A stretch of 64,000 bases of DNA. Origin: Nocardia sienata NBRC 100364. Lineage in GTDB: Bacteria; Actinomycetota; Actinomycetes; Mycobacteriales; Mycobacteriaceae. Below the pieces are notes generated by a model that made no database searches, was not told the origin of the DNA, and worked only from the letters and a program-made list of their open reading frames with translations. Location of the stretch: assembly GCF_001613205.1 (NCBI RefSeq), contig NZ_BDBX01000004.1, forward strand, positions 186,001 to 250,000. Reading direction: 5' to 3'. The position numbers were made by a program, and so were the translations under genes. Each line of letters opens with the position of its first letter. The stretch's first letter is position 1. Below, in pieces: positions 40,666 to 49,492 of the stretch.

Positions 40666-42360
40666 TCAGCTCCGCAGGTACGCCGGAGTGGCAGGCGGCA
40701 CGACGTTGTACACGAAGTTCCGCCGCAGTTCGTGGTACGGCTCGCACTCCTCGAAGAAGTTCCGGCGCATCTGCGCCAGTTCCTCGGCGCGGTACTCCGC
40801 CAGCGGCTTGGCGGCCTCGTCGGCCTCCCGCAGCTGTTTCTTGGCGGTCAGGCGGTTCTCCAGCTCGGGTGAATCGGCCAGCGCTTCCGCCTCCCGGCGC
40901 ACCCAGGCGGCGAACTCGGCGGTGCCCCCGGAACTCACCCGGTCCACCAGACCGAGGTCCGCGGCCGCCTTCGCGCCCACCGGCAAGGTCTCCCGGGTGA
41001 GCCGGGCGGCCTCGGCCGCACCGACGCGCCGCGGCAGCGAATAGGTCCAGTACTCCGAGCCGTACAGGCCCATCAGGCGGTAGTGCGGATTGAGCACCGC
41101 GGCCTCGCGGGCCCATACTTCGTCGGCGGCCAGCGCCAGCATCACCCCGCCCGCTGCCGCATTACCGGGCAGCGTCGAGATGACGAGTTTGTCCGTGGTG
41201 GTGAGGATCGCCTCCACGAGATCGTTCATCGCATTGATGTTGTGCCAGGACTCCTGGGCCGGATCCTCGGCCGATTCGATGACGTGCAGGTGGATGCCAT
41301 TGGAGAAGAAGTCCCGGGCCGGACCGAAGACCAGGGCCCGGGTCGGCCGCGCGCAGGCCTCCCGGTAGGCGGCGAGCAACCGGCGGCACTGCGCGGTACT
41401 CATCGCCCCACCGGCATAGGCGAATTCGAGGTAGCCCACCGACCCTTCCTCTCGGTAGCGCACCTCCGACCAGGTGTCGCGAACGGCCGCCTCGGCCGCC
41501 GTCACCGGCACCTCCGGTGTGGCAGCGGGCAGGTCGGCGCCCAGCGCCGCGACCGCGGGTCGTTTGAACGTCGCCGGTCCGCCCGGTGTCCGGCGGCGTC
41601 GCAGCTGCGGCAACCACACCGCGCCGTCGACGGTGGCGCGGCAGATCGCGCCGTCGCGGGTGGCGATCACCGCGCCCGGCTCACCGCGCAGCCGGTCCTC
41701 GTTGTGGCCGCCGTGCACGAAATACTCACGGCCGTAGAGCTCGTCGAGCACGCCGGGCTGCGAATCGGCGGCGCGCAGTTTGCGCAGCACATCGGCGGTG
41801 CTGTCGGTCGTCCAGTCGATCCGGCGGTACTGCTGGGAATGATAGGGCCGCAACCGGCCCCGGACATCGGGCCGGTCGTAATCCAGCGGCTCGGGTACGT
41901 AATCCCCGGAGCCGAAACGTTCGACGGCCAGCAGCACCGCCGCCACCGCGGCATCCGACATCTCGTTGCGGTACAGCTCACTCTTTCCGCACGTGGGGAC
42001 CGGGAAGGGCACCGAGGCCCAGATCGGCCCGGCATCCATCTCCTCGACCGCCTGGAGCACCGTGACACCCCACTCGGTCGCACCCTCGCTGATCGCCCAG
42101 TCGAGCGAGGAGGGGCCGCGATCGCCCTTGGGACCGGGATGCACGATCAGCACGGTGTGCTCGGTCCAGATGTCCTCCGGGACAGCGGTCGTCAGCATCG
42201 GCGCCACGATGAGGTCGGGCCGGAACGCCGCGACCCGGGCCCGCAGCAGATCGTCGCCGAGCGCCAATTCGACCGCGACCTCGTGCCCGCGATAACGCAG
42301 TTCGGTGTGCACACGCTGTGTGAGGCTGTTGAAAGCACTCGCGACCAGCAGGACTCGCAA
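40666..42360 (-). CDS. hoxX: HoxX-type hydrogenase maturation protein
   Basis: 564-aa two-domain protein. The N-terminal formyltransferase domain has LLVASAFNSLTQRVHTEL and HPGPKGDRGPSSLDWAI, the HoxX signature that binds a formyl-tetrahydrofolate. The C-terminal domain is an enoyl-CoA hydratase fold (FSNGIHLHVIESA, STLPGNAAAGGVMLALAADE). In aerobic hydrogenase systems HoxX makes the CO ligand of the NiFe(CN)2CO site from a formyl group. No hydrogenase gene is near. I prefer TTG 42360 because GGAGGAGA lies 4-5 nt upstream; an ATG-like start further up adds unrelated residues. Confidence 0.85.
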   Translation of the reverse strand: MRVLLVASAFNSLTQRVHTELRYRGHEVAVELALGDDLLRARVAAFRPDLIVAPMLTTAVPEDIWTEHTVLIVHPGPKGDRGPSSLDWAISEGATEWGVTVLQAVEEMDAGPIWASVPFPVPTCGKSELYRNEMSDAAVAAVLLAVERFGSGDYVPEPLDYDRPDVRGRLRPYHSQQYRRIDWTTDSTADVLRKLRAADSQPGVLDELYGREYFVHGGHNEDRLRGEPGAVIATRDGAICRATVDGAVWLPQLRRRRTPGGPATFKRPAVAALGADLPAATPEVPVTAAEAAVRDTWSEVRYREEGSVGYLEFAYAGGAMSTAQCRRLLAAYREACARPTRALVFGPARDFFSNGIHLHVIESAEDPAQESWHNINAMNDLVEAILTTTDKLVISTLPGNAAAGGVMLALAADEVWAREAAVLNPHYRLMGLYGSEYWTYSLPRRVGAAEAARLTRETLPVGAKAAADLGLVDRVSSGGTAEFAAWVRREAEALADSPELENRLTAKKQLREADEAAKPLAEYRAEELAQMRRNFFEECEPYHELRRNFVYNVVPPATPAYLRS

Positions 42361-42528
42361 AATTCTCCTCCATCGCACAGGGAGCCGATCCACTCGTTCC
42401 CCGGATACGGTCTCGACTCGACCAAGCTAGTCCTACGCCGGAACGTCCGCAGCCCCAGCCCTCTCGGCCCACTGCCCGAACGGGTTCGCGACGGAAGGCG
42501 GCTCCGCCCCGGATCCCGCCGCGACCCC

Positions 42529-43287
42529 TCAGGAGGCGATGTGCAACCCGAATCCGGTGGCTCCCGGCTCCTCGCGTCCTGGTTCGAGCCGGAGCCCGCG
42601 GTCGTAGTCACCGCTGGCCTGACGGCGATACCGGATCGGCTCCGCACTGTCCAACTCCGCCAGCCGCTTGCGCAGATCGGACGCGAGTTGCTCGAAGCGT
42701 TCGTCGTCCACCCGGATCGCGCCGTGTACGACGAACGGCGGCAGCACATCCATACCGGGGTAGTAGAGGATGCCGTGGTGGATGGGGAACAGCAGGTCCG
42801 CTATCGGGCCGTTGATTCCGCGATCGGAGTACGCGGGTTCACGGCCACCGACGGCCACCACCAGCATCGCCCGCCGGCCGGCGAGTACGCCGTCTCCGTA
42901 GCGCGGAACGGCGGTACCGCCCGCGCCGTAGGCGAACCCGCAGGTGAAGACCCGGTCCACCCAGCCCTTGAGGATGGCGGGCATGGCGAACCACCACAGC
43001 GGGAAGTGCAGCAGCACGGCATCGGCCCACAGCAGTTTCTCCTGCTCGGTCCGGATGTCGTCGCTCAGTGTGCCGTTCGCGAAGGCCTCGCCCGAGGCCA
43101 GCATGAAGTTCGTCTCCTCGACCGCGCCGAAATCGGCGGCATCGGCATGAGCCTTCCAGCCCATGGCGTAGAGGTCGCTCACCCGCACTTCGTGGCCGTC
43201 GTCCCGCAACTGTTCGAGGGCCACATCTTTCAGGGCCGCGGTGAGCGAATCGGGTTCCGGGTGCGCGTAGACGATCAAAACCTTCAT
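42529..43287 (-). CDS. NAD(P)H:quinone oxidoreductase/flavodoxin-fold protein
   Basis: 252 aa of the NQO1/KefF flavodoxin-2 family. MKVLIVYAHPEPDSLTAAL is the FMN/FAD phosphate loop, HFPLWWFAMPAILKGWVDRV the flavin and substrate site, and VVAVGGREPAYSDRGINGPI completes the fold. It probably reduces quinones or acts on electrophiles with NAD(P)H. ATG 43287 opens the conserved N-terminus. It sits upstream of hoxX on the same strand, with a 168-nt gap, and may share its promoter. Confidence 0.88.
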   Translation of the reverse strand: MKVLIVYAHPEPDSLTAALKDVALEQLRDDGHEVRVSDLYAMGWKAHADAADFGAVEETNFMLASGEAFANGTLSDDIRTEQEKLLWADAVLLHFPLWWFAMPAILKGWVDRVFTCGFAYGAGGTAVPRYGDGVLAGRRAMLVVAVGGREPAYSDRGINGPIADLLFPIHHGILYYPGMDVLPPFVVHGAIRVDDERFEQLASDLRKRLAELDSAEPIRYRRQASGDYDRGLRLEPGREEPGATGFGLHIAS

Positions 43288-43358
43288 GTCTCGGGCAACA
43301 CCGCGACCCGGCGTCGACATTCCTGCCCGGCCCCGCGCGGGCATACCGGGCAGGCGCA

Positions 43359-43398
43359 CACGCAGTCCCCGGCCGCTCGCGGGACCGGGGACTGCGTG
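43359..43398 (-). terminator. Hairpin terminator after glcB
   Basis: Arms CACGCAGTCCCCGG (43359-43372) and CCGGGGACTGCGTG (43385-43398) are perfectly paired, loop of 12 nt, 17 nt past the glcB stop. Confidence 0.8.
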
Positions 43399-43415
43399 CT
43401 GTCGTATCGGACCGG

Positions 43416-45605
43416 TTACGCCTCGTTCTTACCCGCCAGCGCCTTGGCCTCACGGCGGCGGCGGTGCAGGATCGGCTCGGTGTACCCGTTGGGCTGCGCG
43501 GTGCCCTCGAGGATGAGATCCTTCGCGGCCTGGAACGCCACACTGCCCGCGAAATCGGGCGCCATCGGACGGTAGCCGGGATCGCCGGCGTTCTGCCGGT
43601 CCACCACCGGCGCCATCCGCTCCAGGCTCGCCACCACCTCATCGGTGGTGACCACACCGTGACGCAGCCAGTTGGCCATCAGCTGGCTCGAGATCCGCAG
43701 GGTGGCGCGATCCTCCATCAGCGCGATATCGGAGATGTCGGGCACCTTGGAACAACCCACACCCTGGTCGATCCAGCGCACCACGTAACCGAGGATGGAC
43801 TGCGAGTTGTTGTCCAGTTCCTCCTGCTTGTCGGCCTCCGACCAGTTGGTGTCCGCGGCCAATGGGATCTGCAGGATGTCGTCGACACTCGCGCGTGCCC
43901 CGCCCTTGGCGATCTCGGCCTGCCGTTTGAACACATCCACCAAGTGGTAGTGGGTGGCGTGCAGGGTGGCCGCCGTCGGCGAGGGCACCCACGCGGTGGT
44001 GGCGCCGGCCCTGGGGTGGCCGATCTTCTGCTCGAGCATGCCAGCCATCAGATCCGGCATCGCCCACATCCCCTTGCCGATCTGCGCCTTGTGCGGCAGA
44101 CCGGCCGTGATACCGGTATCGACGTTCCAGTCCTCGTAGGCCAGGATCCAGCGCTGGGTCTTCATCTCCGCCTTGCGGATCATCGGACCCGCCTCCATGG
44201 AGGTGTGGATCTCGTCGCCGGTGCGATCCAGGAAGCCGGTGTTGATGAACACCACGCGGTCGGCGGCGGCGTTGATGCACGCCTTCAGGTTCACCGTGGT
44301 GCGGCGCTCCTCGTCCATGATGCCGACCTTGAGCGTATTGCGCGGCAGGTCCAGCACATCCTCGACCGCGGCGAACAGGTCGTTGGTGAACGCCACCTCG
44401 TCCGGGCCGTGCATCTTCGGCTTCACGATGTAGACCGAACCCGTGCGGCTGTTGGTGAGCGCCACATCGTCGCGCAGCGAATGCTTGGCGATCAGCGAGG
44501 TGATGATGCCGTCCAGGATGCCCTCGGGCACCTCGTTGCCCTCGGCGTCCAGGATCGCGTCACTGGTCATCAGATGGCCCACATTGCGCACGAACAGCAG
44601 CGACCGGCCGTGCACCGTCAGTTCGGAGCCGTCCAGGGCGGTGTAGACCCGATCCGGGTTCATGGTCCGGGTGAAGGTTTTGCCGTTCTTGGTGACCTCT
44701 TCGGCGAGATCGCCCTTCATCAGGCCCAGCCAGTTGCGGTAGCAGAGGGTCTTGTCCTCGGCGTCCACCGCGGCCACGGAGTCCTCGAAGTCCATGATCG
44801 TGGTGACCGCGGATTCGAGGACCACGTCCTTGATACCGGCGGTATCGGTGCTGCCGATCGGCGACTCGGGATCGATCTGGATCTCGATGTGCAGACCGTT
44901 GTTCTTCAGCAGGATCGATCGCGGCGCGGCCGGGTCGCCGATATAGCCGACCAGCTGACCGGCATCGGCCAGACCGATGGTGGTGCCGTCCTCCAGGCCC
45001 ACCTCTAGCTCACCGTCGACGATGGCGTAGGAGGTGGAGCCGATATGCGAACCGGTGATCAGGGTGACCGCGTCGTCGAGGAAGTTGCGGGCCCATTCGA
45101 TGACCTTGTCGCCGCGCACCCGGTTGTAGCCGGTGCCCTTCTCGGCGCCGCCGGTCTCCGGGATGGCGTCGGTGCCGTAGAGCGCGTCGTACAGCGATCC
45201 CCAGCGGGCATTGGCGGCGTTGATGGCGAACCGCGCGTTGCTCACCGGGACCACCAGCTGCGGGCCGGCGGTGCTGCTGATCTCCTCGTCGACGCCGGCG
45301 GTGCCGATGGTGAAATCGGCGGGCTCGGGCTGTAGGTAGCCGATCTCGACCAGGAACTGCTTATACGCCGACTTGTCGTAGTTGGCGCCCGGGTGTTCGC
45401 TGTGCCAGGCGTCGAGCTTGCCCTGGATCTCGTCGCGTTCGGCCAGCAGGGCCCGGTTGCGCGGGGCGAACTCGGTGATGATCCGCTCGGCGCCGGCCCA
45501 GAACGCGGCGGAATCGACGCCGGTACCGGGGAGCGCCTCGTTCTCTACGAAGTCGTGGAGAACGGTGGCAACCTCGAGCCCGCCGACCTTTTTCCGCTCT
45601 GTCAT
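43416..45605 (-). CDS. glcB: Malate synthase G
   Basis: 729-aa malate synthase G (Mtb GlcB is of similar length), condensing glyoxylate and acetyl-CoA to malate in the glyoxylate shunt. Family features: [20 protein letters not shown] around the Mg2+ and glyoxylate site, [17 protein letters not shown], and [32 protein letters not shown] lies in the CoA-binding part. The ATG at 45605 has GTGAGG 9 nt upstream. It is monocistronic, ending in a hairpin. With aconitase in this window it supports growth on acetate or fatty acids; isocitrate lyase is not in view. Confidence 0.97.
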   Translation of the reverse strand: MTERKKVGGLEVATVLHDFVENEALPGTGVDSAAFWAGAERIITEFAPRNRALLAERDEIQGKLDAWHSEHPGANYDKSAYKQFLVEIGYLQPEPADFTIGTAGVDEEISSTAGPQLVVPVSNARFAINAANARWGSLYDALYGTDAIPETGGAEKGTGYNRVRGDKVIEWARNFLDDAVTLITGSHIGSTSYAIVDGELEVGLEDGTTIGLADAGQLVGYIGDPAAPRSILLKNNGLHIEIQIDPESPIGSTDTAGIKDVVLESAVTTIMDFEDSVAAVDAEDKTLCYRNWLGLMKGDLAEEVTKNGKTFTRTMNPDRVYTALDGSELTVHGRSLLFVRNVGHLMTSDAILDAEGNEVPEGILDGIITSLIAKHSLRDDVALTNSRTGSVYIVKPKMHGPDEVAFTNDLFAAVEDVLDLPRNTLKVGIMDEERRTTVNLKACINAAADRVVFINTGFLDRTGDEIHTSMEAGPMIRKAEMKTQRWILAYEDWNVDTGITAGLPHKAQIGKGMWAMPDLMAGMLEQKIGHPRAGATTAWVPSPTAATLHATHYHLVDVFKRQAEIAKGGARASVDDILQIPLAADTNWSEADKQEELDNNSQSILGYVVRWIDQGVGCSKVPDISDIALMEDRATLRISSQLMANWLRHGVVTTDEVVASLERMAPVVDRQNAGDPGYRPMAPDFAGSVAFQAAKDLILEGTAQPNGYTEPILHRRRREAKALAGKNEA

Positions 45606-45927
45606 CTACGTGCCTCACTTCCGCGAAATACCGGGTGGAAAGTCGATGTTTATGTTACCGACCGGTAGCGGCGCTCCGATCGCCGGGTGATCACGTGGAC
45701 GGGGCGCAGTCGTCCCGGTCCCGGACTCTACTCCGGACCGTCGCGGCCACGGGGGCTCCGCCGCCGGCGTCGCGGCGGTCCATCCCTTGGCTACGACCGC
45801 CGGTTGCCGGCGCACCGATCCGGTGCCGGAAAAAATGAGCCGACAACCGTTACCGCCCTGTGCCACCATGTATTCCACCCGGCCCGCCACCCGGCAGGGC
45901 TACGACACAGAGAAGGGAGGAGTGGTC

Positions 45928-46092
45928 TTGTATCCAGTCGCACCGGCCGGTGACACCCGGTCGAACGCCGATTCCGCAGCGCGCACCAGCGCGCCGAACC
46001 GGCCGATGGGCGTCCGCGGCGAACCGCTGCGGCAGCCGAAACCCGCCGGCGGCGATCTCGCGATCGACCGGCTCCTCCCGCAGCGGCGCTGA
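45928..46092 (+). CDS. Candidate small basic protein (54 aa)
   Basis: A TTG at 45928 lies 7 nt after the strong ribosome site AAGGGAGG (45913-45920). It opens a frame of 54 residues ending GGDLAIDRLLPQRR at 46092. The product has MGVRGEPLRQPKPAG and is Pro/Arg-rich, with no membrane segment. It precedes the HNH gene by 67 nt on the same strand. The evidence is the ribosome site and position; the family is unknown and the TTG start is unusual. Confidence 0.35.
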   Translation: MYPVAPAGDTRSNADSAARTSAPNRPMGVRGEPLRQPKPAGGDLAIDRLLPQRR

Positions 46093-46159
46093 CCGCCCGC
46101 CTTCTCCCGCGTCCGTTGTAGTCCCGGCTGTCCCGGGCCGACGAAATCTGGTGGTTCCC

Positions 46160-46744
46160 ATGCCGACAACTGCTGTCGCCGAACCGGCGAAGCTCACTCC
46201 GGACAATTGGATACACAGCCGCGTCCTGGTGCTCAATGCCAGCTACGAGGCGTTGGCCCGGATTCCGGCCGACCGGGCAGTGGTATTGCTGACCAGCGGA
46301 ATCGCCGAATCCGTCGTCATCCGGCAGCCGAATTTCCCGATCCGGTCCCAGCACACCGAGATCATGCTGCCGGAGACGATCCGCTTGGTCCGCTACCGAT
46401 ACCTGGCCCATCTCGCGGTCCGCCGGCCCGAGGGCCGTGCCACCCATGCCGCGATCCTGCGGCGGGACGGGAACCGGTGCGGATACTGCGGAGCCGGGGC
46501 GCACACCGTCGACCACATCCGGCCGCGCAGCCGAGGCGGGCCCAATACCTGGGAGAACCTCATCGCGTGCTGCGCCCCCTGCAATACCGGTAAAGCCGAC
46601 CGCACCCCCGAAGAGGCCGGTATGCGGCTGCTCTGGCAGCCCCGGCCGCCGGATCCGCTCGCCCGGGCGCAGCGGCGGGTCTGGCGGCAACTCACGACGA
46701 CAACCACCACCGAGGCGATCCACGAGAGGAGGGGATCGAGATGA
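46160..46744 (+). CDS. HNH endonuclease
   Basis: 194 aa. An N-terminal domain (RVLVLNASYEALARIPADRA) is typical of one clade of HNH proteins. The nuclease centre is CGYCGAGAHTVDHIRPRSRG followed by GGPNTWENLIACCAPCN, containing two CxxC zinc sites and the DH/H/N catalytic set. HNH enzymes cleave DNA; cell role unknown, but such genes often come with phage or defence modules. Its stop overlaps the WhiB start by 4 nt (ATGA). Confidence 0.85.
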   Translation: MPTTAVAEPAKLTPDNWIHSRVLVLNASYEALARIPADRAVVLLTSGIAESVVIRQPNFPIRSQHTEIMLPETIRLVRYRYLAHLAVRRPEGRATHAAILRRDGNRCGYCGAGAHTVDHIRPRSRGGPNTWENLIACCAPCNTGKADRTPEEAGMRLLWQPRPPDPLARAQRRVWRQLTTTTTTEAIHERRGSR

Positions 46745-46989
46745 CCGTCGAGATTCTGGCAGACCTGCTGCCCGTCTCCGACAGCCGCGAATGGCAGCGG
46801 GCCGCCTGCCGTGGCGACCCGAACCACGAGGCGTGGTTTCCCTACCCGTCCCAGGACTTCGCCTATGCGCGGGAAGTGTGCGGGCGCTGCCCGATCCGGC
46901 CCGAATGCCGGAGGTTCGCCGAGCGCACCGGACAATCCGGCGTGTGGGGCGGGCAGGAATTCGACCGAGGCACGATGATCCGGGAGTAG
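46741..46989 (+). CDS. WhiB-like [4Fe-4S] protein
   Basis: 82-aa WhiB-family protein. The four cluster ligands are Cys23 (AACRGDP), Cys47 and Cys50 (EVCGRCP) and Cys56 (PECRRFA); GVWGG (67-71) is the family turn. The usual basic DNA-binding tail after GVWGG is short (QEFDRGTMIRE), weaker than in housekeeping WhiB proteins. Such proteins sense O2 or NO and act with sigma factors. It is translationally coupled to the HNH nuclease, an unusual pairing, and the operon ends at a perfect hairpin. Confidence 0.9.
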   Translation: MTVEILADLLPVSDSREWQRAACRGDPNHEAWFPYPSQDFAYAREVCGRCPIRPECRRFAERTGQSGVWGGQEFDRGTMIRE

Positions 46990-47012
46990 CCGGATCGAAG
47001 CTGGTCGGAGGC

Positions 47013-47047
47013 ACTGTGGGGCCGTGCGGCGAGCACGGCCCCACAGT
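47013..47047 (+). terminator. Perfect 15-bp hairpin terminator after the HNH-WhiB operon
   Basis: Arms ACTGTGGGGCCGTGC (47013-47027) and GCACGGCCCCACAGT (47033-47047), loop GGCGA, 24 nt past the whiB stop. Confidence 0.85.
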
Positions 47048-47097
47048 CGTGACCGTGGTGCGTCACGGGGCGGTTCAGGACCATAGACTGACTGCCC

Positions 47098-48771
47098 GTG
47101 GGTACCCATCGCAGCACCGGTTCTTCCCGGAGATCGAGCAAGGGACCGGTGATCGCGGCGGTTATCGTGGTGGTCCTGGTCGCACTGGTTTTCGGATGTT
47201 CTCGACTGAGCACGGATTCCGCGGACCGATCGGCGGCCGCGGGAACGTGCGTGGAAGGTGAGGCCGTCCTCGACGTGACGGCCGATCCGGACGTCGCAGA
47301 CCCGGTCCGCACCATTGCGGCACGCTACAACGAGACCCGGCCGGTGGTCCGCGACCACTGCGCGAAGGTCGTCGTCACCGAGCGGCCGTCCGCCGATATG
47401 GTGGCCGCCTTCACCTCGAACGCCACCTGGAATCCCGTCCTCGGCCCCCGGCCGGGGCTGTGGATACCGGTGTCCAGCCGCGATATCGAGTCCATGCGGG
47501 TGCCCGGCCTCATCGAGGGCACCCCGCAGTCGATCGCGTCCAGCCCCATCGTGCTCGCCGTGCCCGAGATCCTGCGGCACGCGCTGGCCGCCACCCAGAC
47601 CTCGTGGGCGGATCTGCCACGGCTGCAACAGGGTTCACTCGATCAGATCGGCCTCCCGGGCTGGGCGGGGTTGGAGTTGGCGCTCCCTGCGGGTGACAGC
47701 ACGCTCGCCGTCGCCGCCGCCGTGGCCGGTGCGATCTCCGGCACCGAACCGCTCACCGAGGAGGCCGCGAAATCCGGCCAGGCGATCTCCGCGGTATCGG
47801 GGCTGGCCGCCGCCGCACCCGAGGCCGCCGATGTCTCCGCAGCGCTGACCACCCTGTCGGCCGCCGCTCCGGCCGAGGCCGCGGTGCACGCCGTACCCGT
47901 GACCCAGCGGCAACTGGCGGCCGATGGCAGCGCGACCGCCTATGTCCCTGTCGGGGCGGCGCCGGTGGCCGACTATCCGGCCGCGATCATGTCCGGCCCC
48001 TGGGTGGACGAGACACAGAATCTCATCGCCGGTCTGTTCGCCGACTACCTGCGCAGGCCCGAACAGCAGCGGGACCTGATCGCCGCCGGATTCGCCGCGC
48101 CGCCGGCCCAGCAGGTCGTCTCGCCGCCGCGCGCCGCGCTGGACCGGCTCCGCAAGGCGCTCACCAACCCGGTGCTCGGGGTGCAGGCCACCGCGCTGCT
48201 GGACGTCTCGTCCTCCATGGGCACCACCGAAGGCGACCTCACCCGCCTGACCAACACCGTCGGCGCGCTGGCCTCCACCTTGAATGTGATGCCGCCCGAT
48301 TTCGGTCTGGGCATCTGGACATTCGGCAAGAACGTCGACGGCGACAACCCGTACCGGGTCATCGCCGGCACCGCCCGCCTCGACGACGAACACCGCGGCA
48401 CCCTGATGGGATCGCTCGGGAAGATCCAGGCGAGCACCGAGAGCGCCGACGAATGCTATCCGGCATTGCTGGCGGCGTATCGCGGCGCGATAGAGACCTA
48501 CGCCGCCGACCGCACCAATTCGATCCTGCTCGTCACCGACGGACCCGAAGACGAGTCCACGCTCAGCGGAGAAGACCTCCTGTCCGCCATCCAGGACGCG
48601 GGCGATCCCGCGACACCCATCCGGGTGGACGTCATAGTCGTCGGGGGCGGCCAGGGCACCGATACATTGCGCACGCTGACCCAGCGCACCGGCGGCAGCT
48701 ATGCCCTACTGCCGAGCAGTAACGACCTCGAGTTCGGCACCGCCGTGGTCGGGGCGCTCACCACACCCTGA
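47098..48771 (+). CDS. Membrane-anchored SBP-VWA protein (Rv1836c-like)
   Basis: 557 aa. A basic N-terminus precedes one membrane helix, GPVIAAVIVVVLVALVFGC (about 16-35). The extracellular part has a solute-binding-like domain (about 50-330) followed by a VWA domain (about 355-550) with MIDAS DVSSSMG and LVTDGPEDEST. Position next to glcB matches Rv1836c. Such proteins are predicted cell-envelope proteins; ligand unknown. The start GTG at 47098 lies 51 nt after the hairpin. It is convergent with the response regulator, stops 7 nt apart. Confidence 0.85.
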   Translation: MGTHRSTGSSRRSSKGPVIAAVIVVVLVALVFGCSRLSTDSADRSAAAGTCVEGEAVLDVTADPDVADPVRTIAARYNETRPVVRDHCAKVVVTERPSADMVAAFTSNATWNPVLGPRPGLWIPVSSRDIESMRVPGLIEGTPQSIASSPIVLAVPEILRHALAATQTSWADLPRLQQGSLDQIGLPGWAGLELALPAGDSTLAVAAAVAGAISGTEPLTEEAAKSGQAISAVSGLAAAAPEAADVSAALTTLSAAAPAEAAVHAVPVTQRQLAADGSATAYVPVGAAPVADYPAAIMSGPWVDETQNLIAGLFADYLRRPEQQRDLIAAGFAAPPAQQVVSPPRAALDRLRKALTNPVLGVQATALLDVSSSMGTTEGDLTRLTNTVGALASTLNVMPPDFGLGIWTFGKNVDGDNPYRVIAGTARLDDEHRGTLMGSLGKIQASTESADECYPALLAAYRGAIETYAADRTNSILLVTDGPEDESTLSGEDLLSAIQDAGDPATPIRVDVIVVGGGQGTDTLRTLTQRTGGSYALLPSSNDLEFGTAVVGALTTP

Positions 48772-48778
48772 CCGGCGG

Positions 48779-49492
48779 TCATCCGGACCGCCCGGCCCGG
48801 GATTCCCGCCAGTGATAGCGGGTCCGGGGCCGGCCGGTTCGGCCGTATTCGGAGCGGCGGTCCAGCACACCGTCCTCGGTCAGCCGCTCCAGATAACGCC
48901 AGGCGGTGATCCGTGAAACCCCGATCGAGGTTGCCGCGTCGGCGGCGGTGAGCCCGTCCGGAGCGGCGCGGACCGCGCGGGTGATCTCCGCCAGCGTGTT
49001 CGGCGCGACTCCTTTCGGTGTGCCGGCCTGTCGCGCGGGAGTGCGCAGCACCGCCAGGGCCTTGTCGATATCGTCCTGGGTGGCGGCGGCTTCGCCGGTG
49101 GGCAGGGCGCCGTGGAACTCCCGGTACCGTTCGAGTTTGTCCTGAAACGCCGCGAAGGTGAACGGTTTCAACAGGTAGAGCACCACACCGTGGGCCACGG
49201 CCGCGCGGACCATGGCCAGGTCCCGGGCCGAGGTGATCGCGATGACGTCCGGTCGCGGCCGCTGCCCGACGAGAGTCGCCGCCACCTCGAGGCCGCTCAT
49301 ATCGGGCAGACCGATATCCAGCAACACCAGATCGATGGGCGCACCGGCGGTCGCCGCGGCCGCCACGGACCGCAGCGCGTCGCGGCCGGTGCGCGCGCGG
49401 CCCACCACGCGGAATCCGGAGAGCCGGCCGAGGTAGGCCGCGTGGGCGTCGGCGATCAGCGGTTCGTCGTCGACGATGAGCACCCGGATCAT
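48779..49492 (-). CDS. CitB/DcuR-type response regulator
   Basis: 237 aa. The receiver has acidic Asp8/Asp9, phospho-acceptor Asp59 (LVLLDIGLPDMSG) and the Lys of YLLKPF. The output is an HTH (about 165-225; LTAADAATSIGVSRITAWRY), the CitB/DpiA type, which controls organic acid uptake. It overlaps the histidine kinase stop by 4 nt (ATGA), and the dicarboxylate symporter is divergent upstream of the kinase. So it probably activates that transporter. Confidence 0.9.
   Translation of the reverse strand: MIRVLIVDDEPLIADAHAAYLGRLSGFRVVGRARTGRDALRSVAAAATAGAPIDLVLLDIGLPDMSGLEVAATLVGQRPRPDVIAITSARDLAMVRAAVAHGVVLYLLKPFTFAAFQDKLERYREFHGALPTGEAAATQDDIDKALAVLRTPARQAGTPKGVAPNTLAEITRAVRAAPDGLTAADAATSIGVSRITAWRYLERLTEDGVLDRRSEYGRTGRPRTRYHWRESRAGRSG

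Noticed and set aside
41083..45008. Long plus-strand frames opposite hoxX, the quinone oxidoreductase and glcB
   Set aside because: They mirror the real genes, have no ribosome sites at sensible starts and encode low-complexity Arg/Gly/His/Pro-rich sequence.
45606..45927. Coding frames in the region between glcB and the small TTG gene
   Set aside because: The frames overlap the glcB promoter side and have no ribosome site or protein-like composition.
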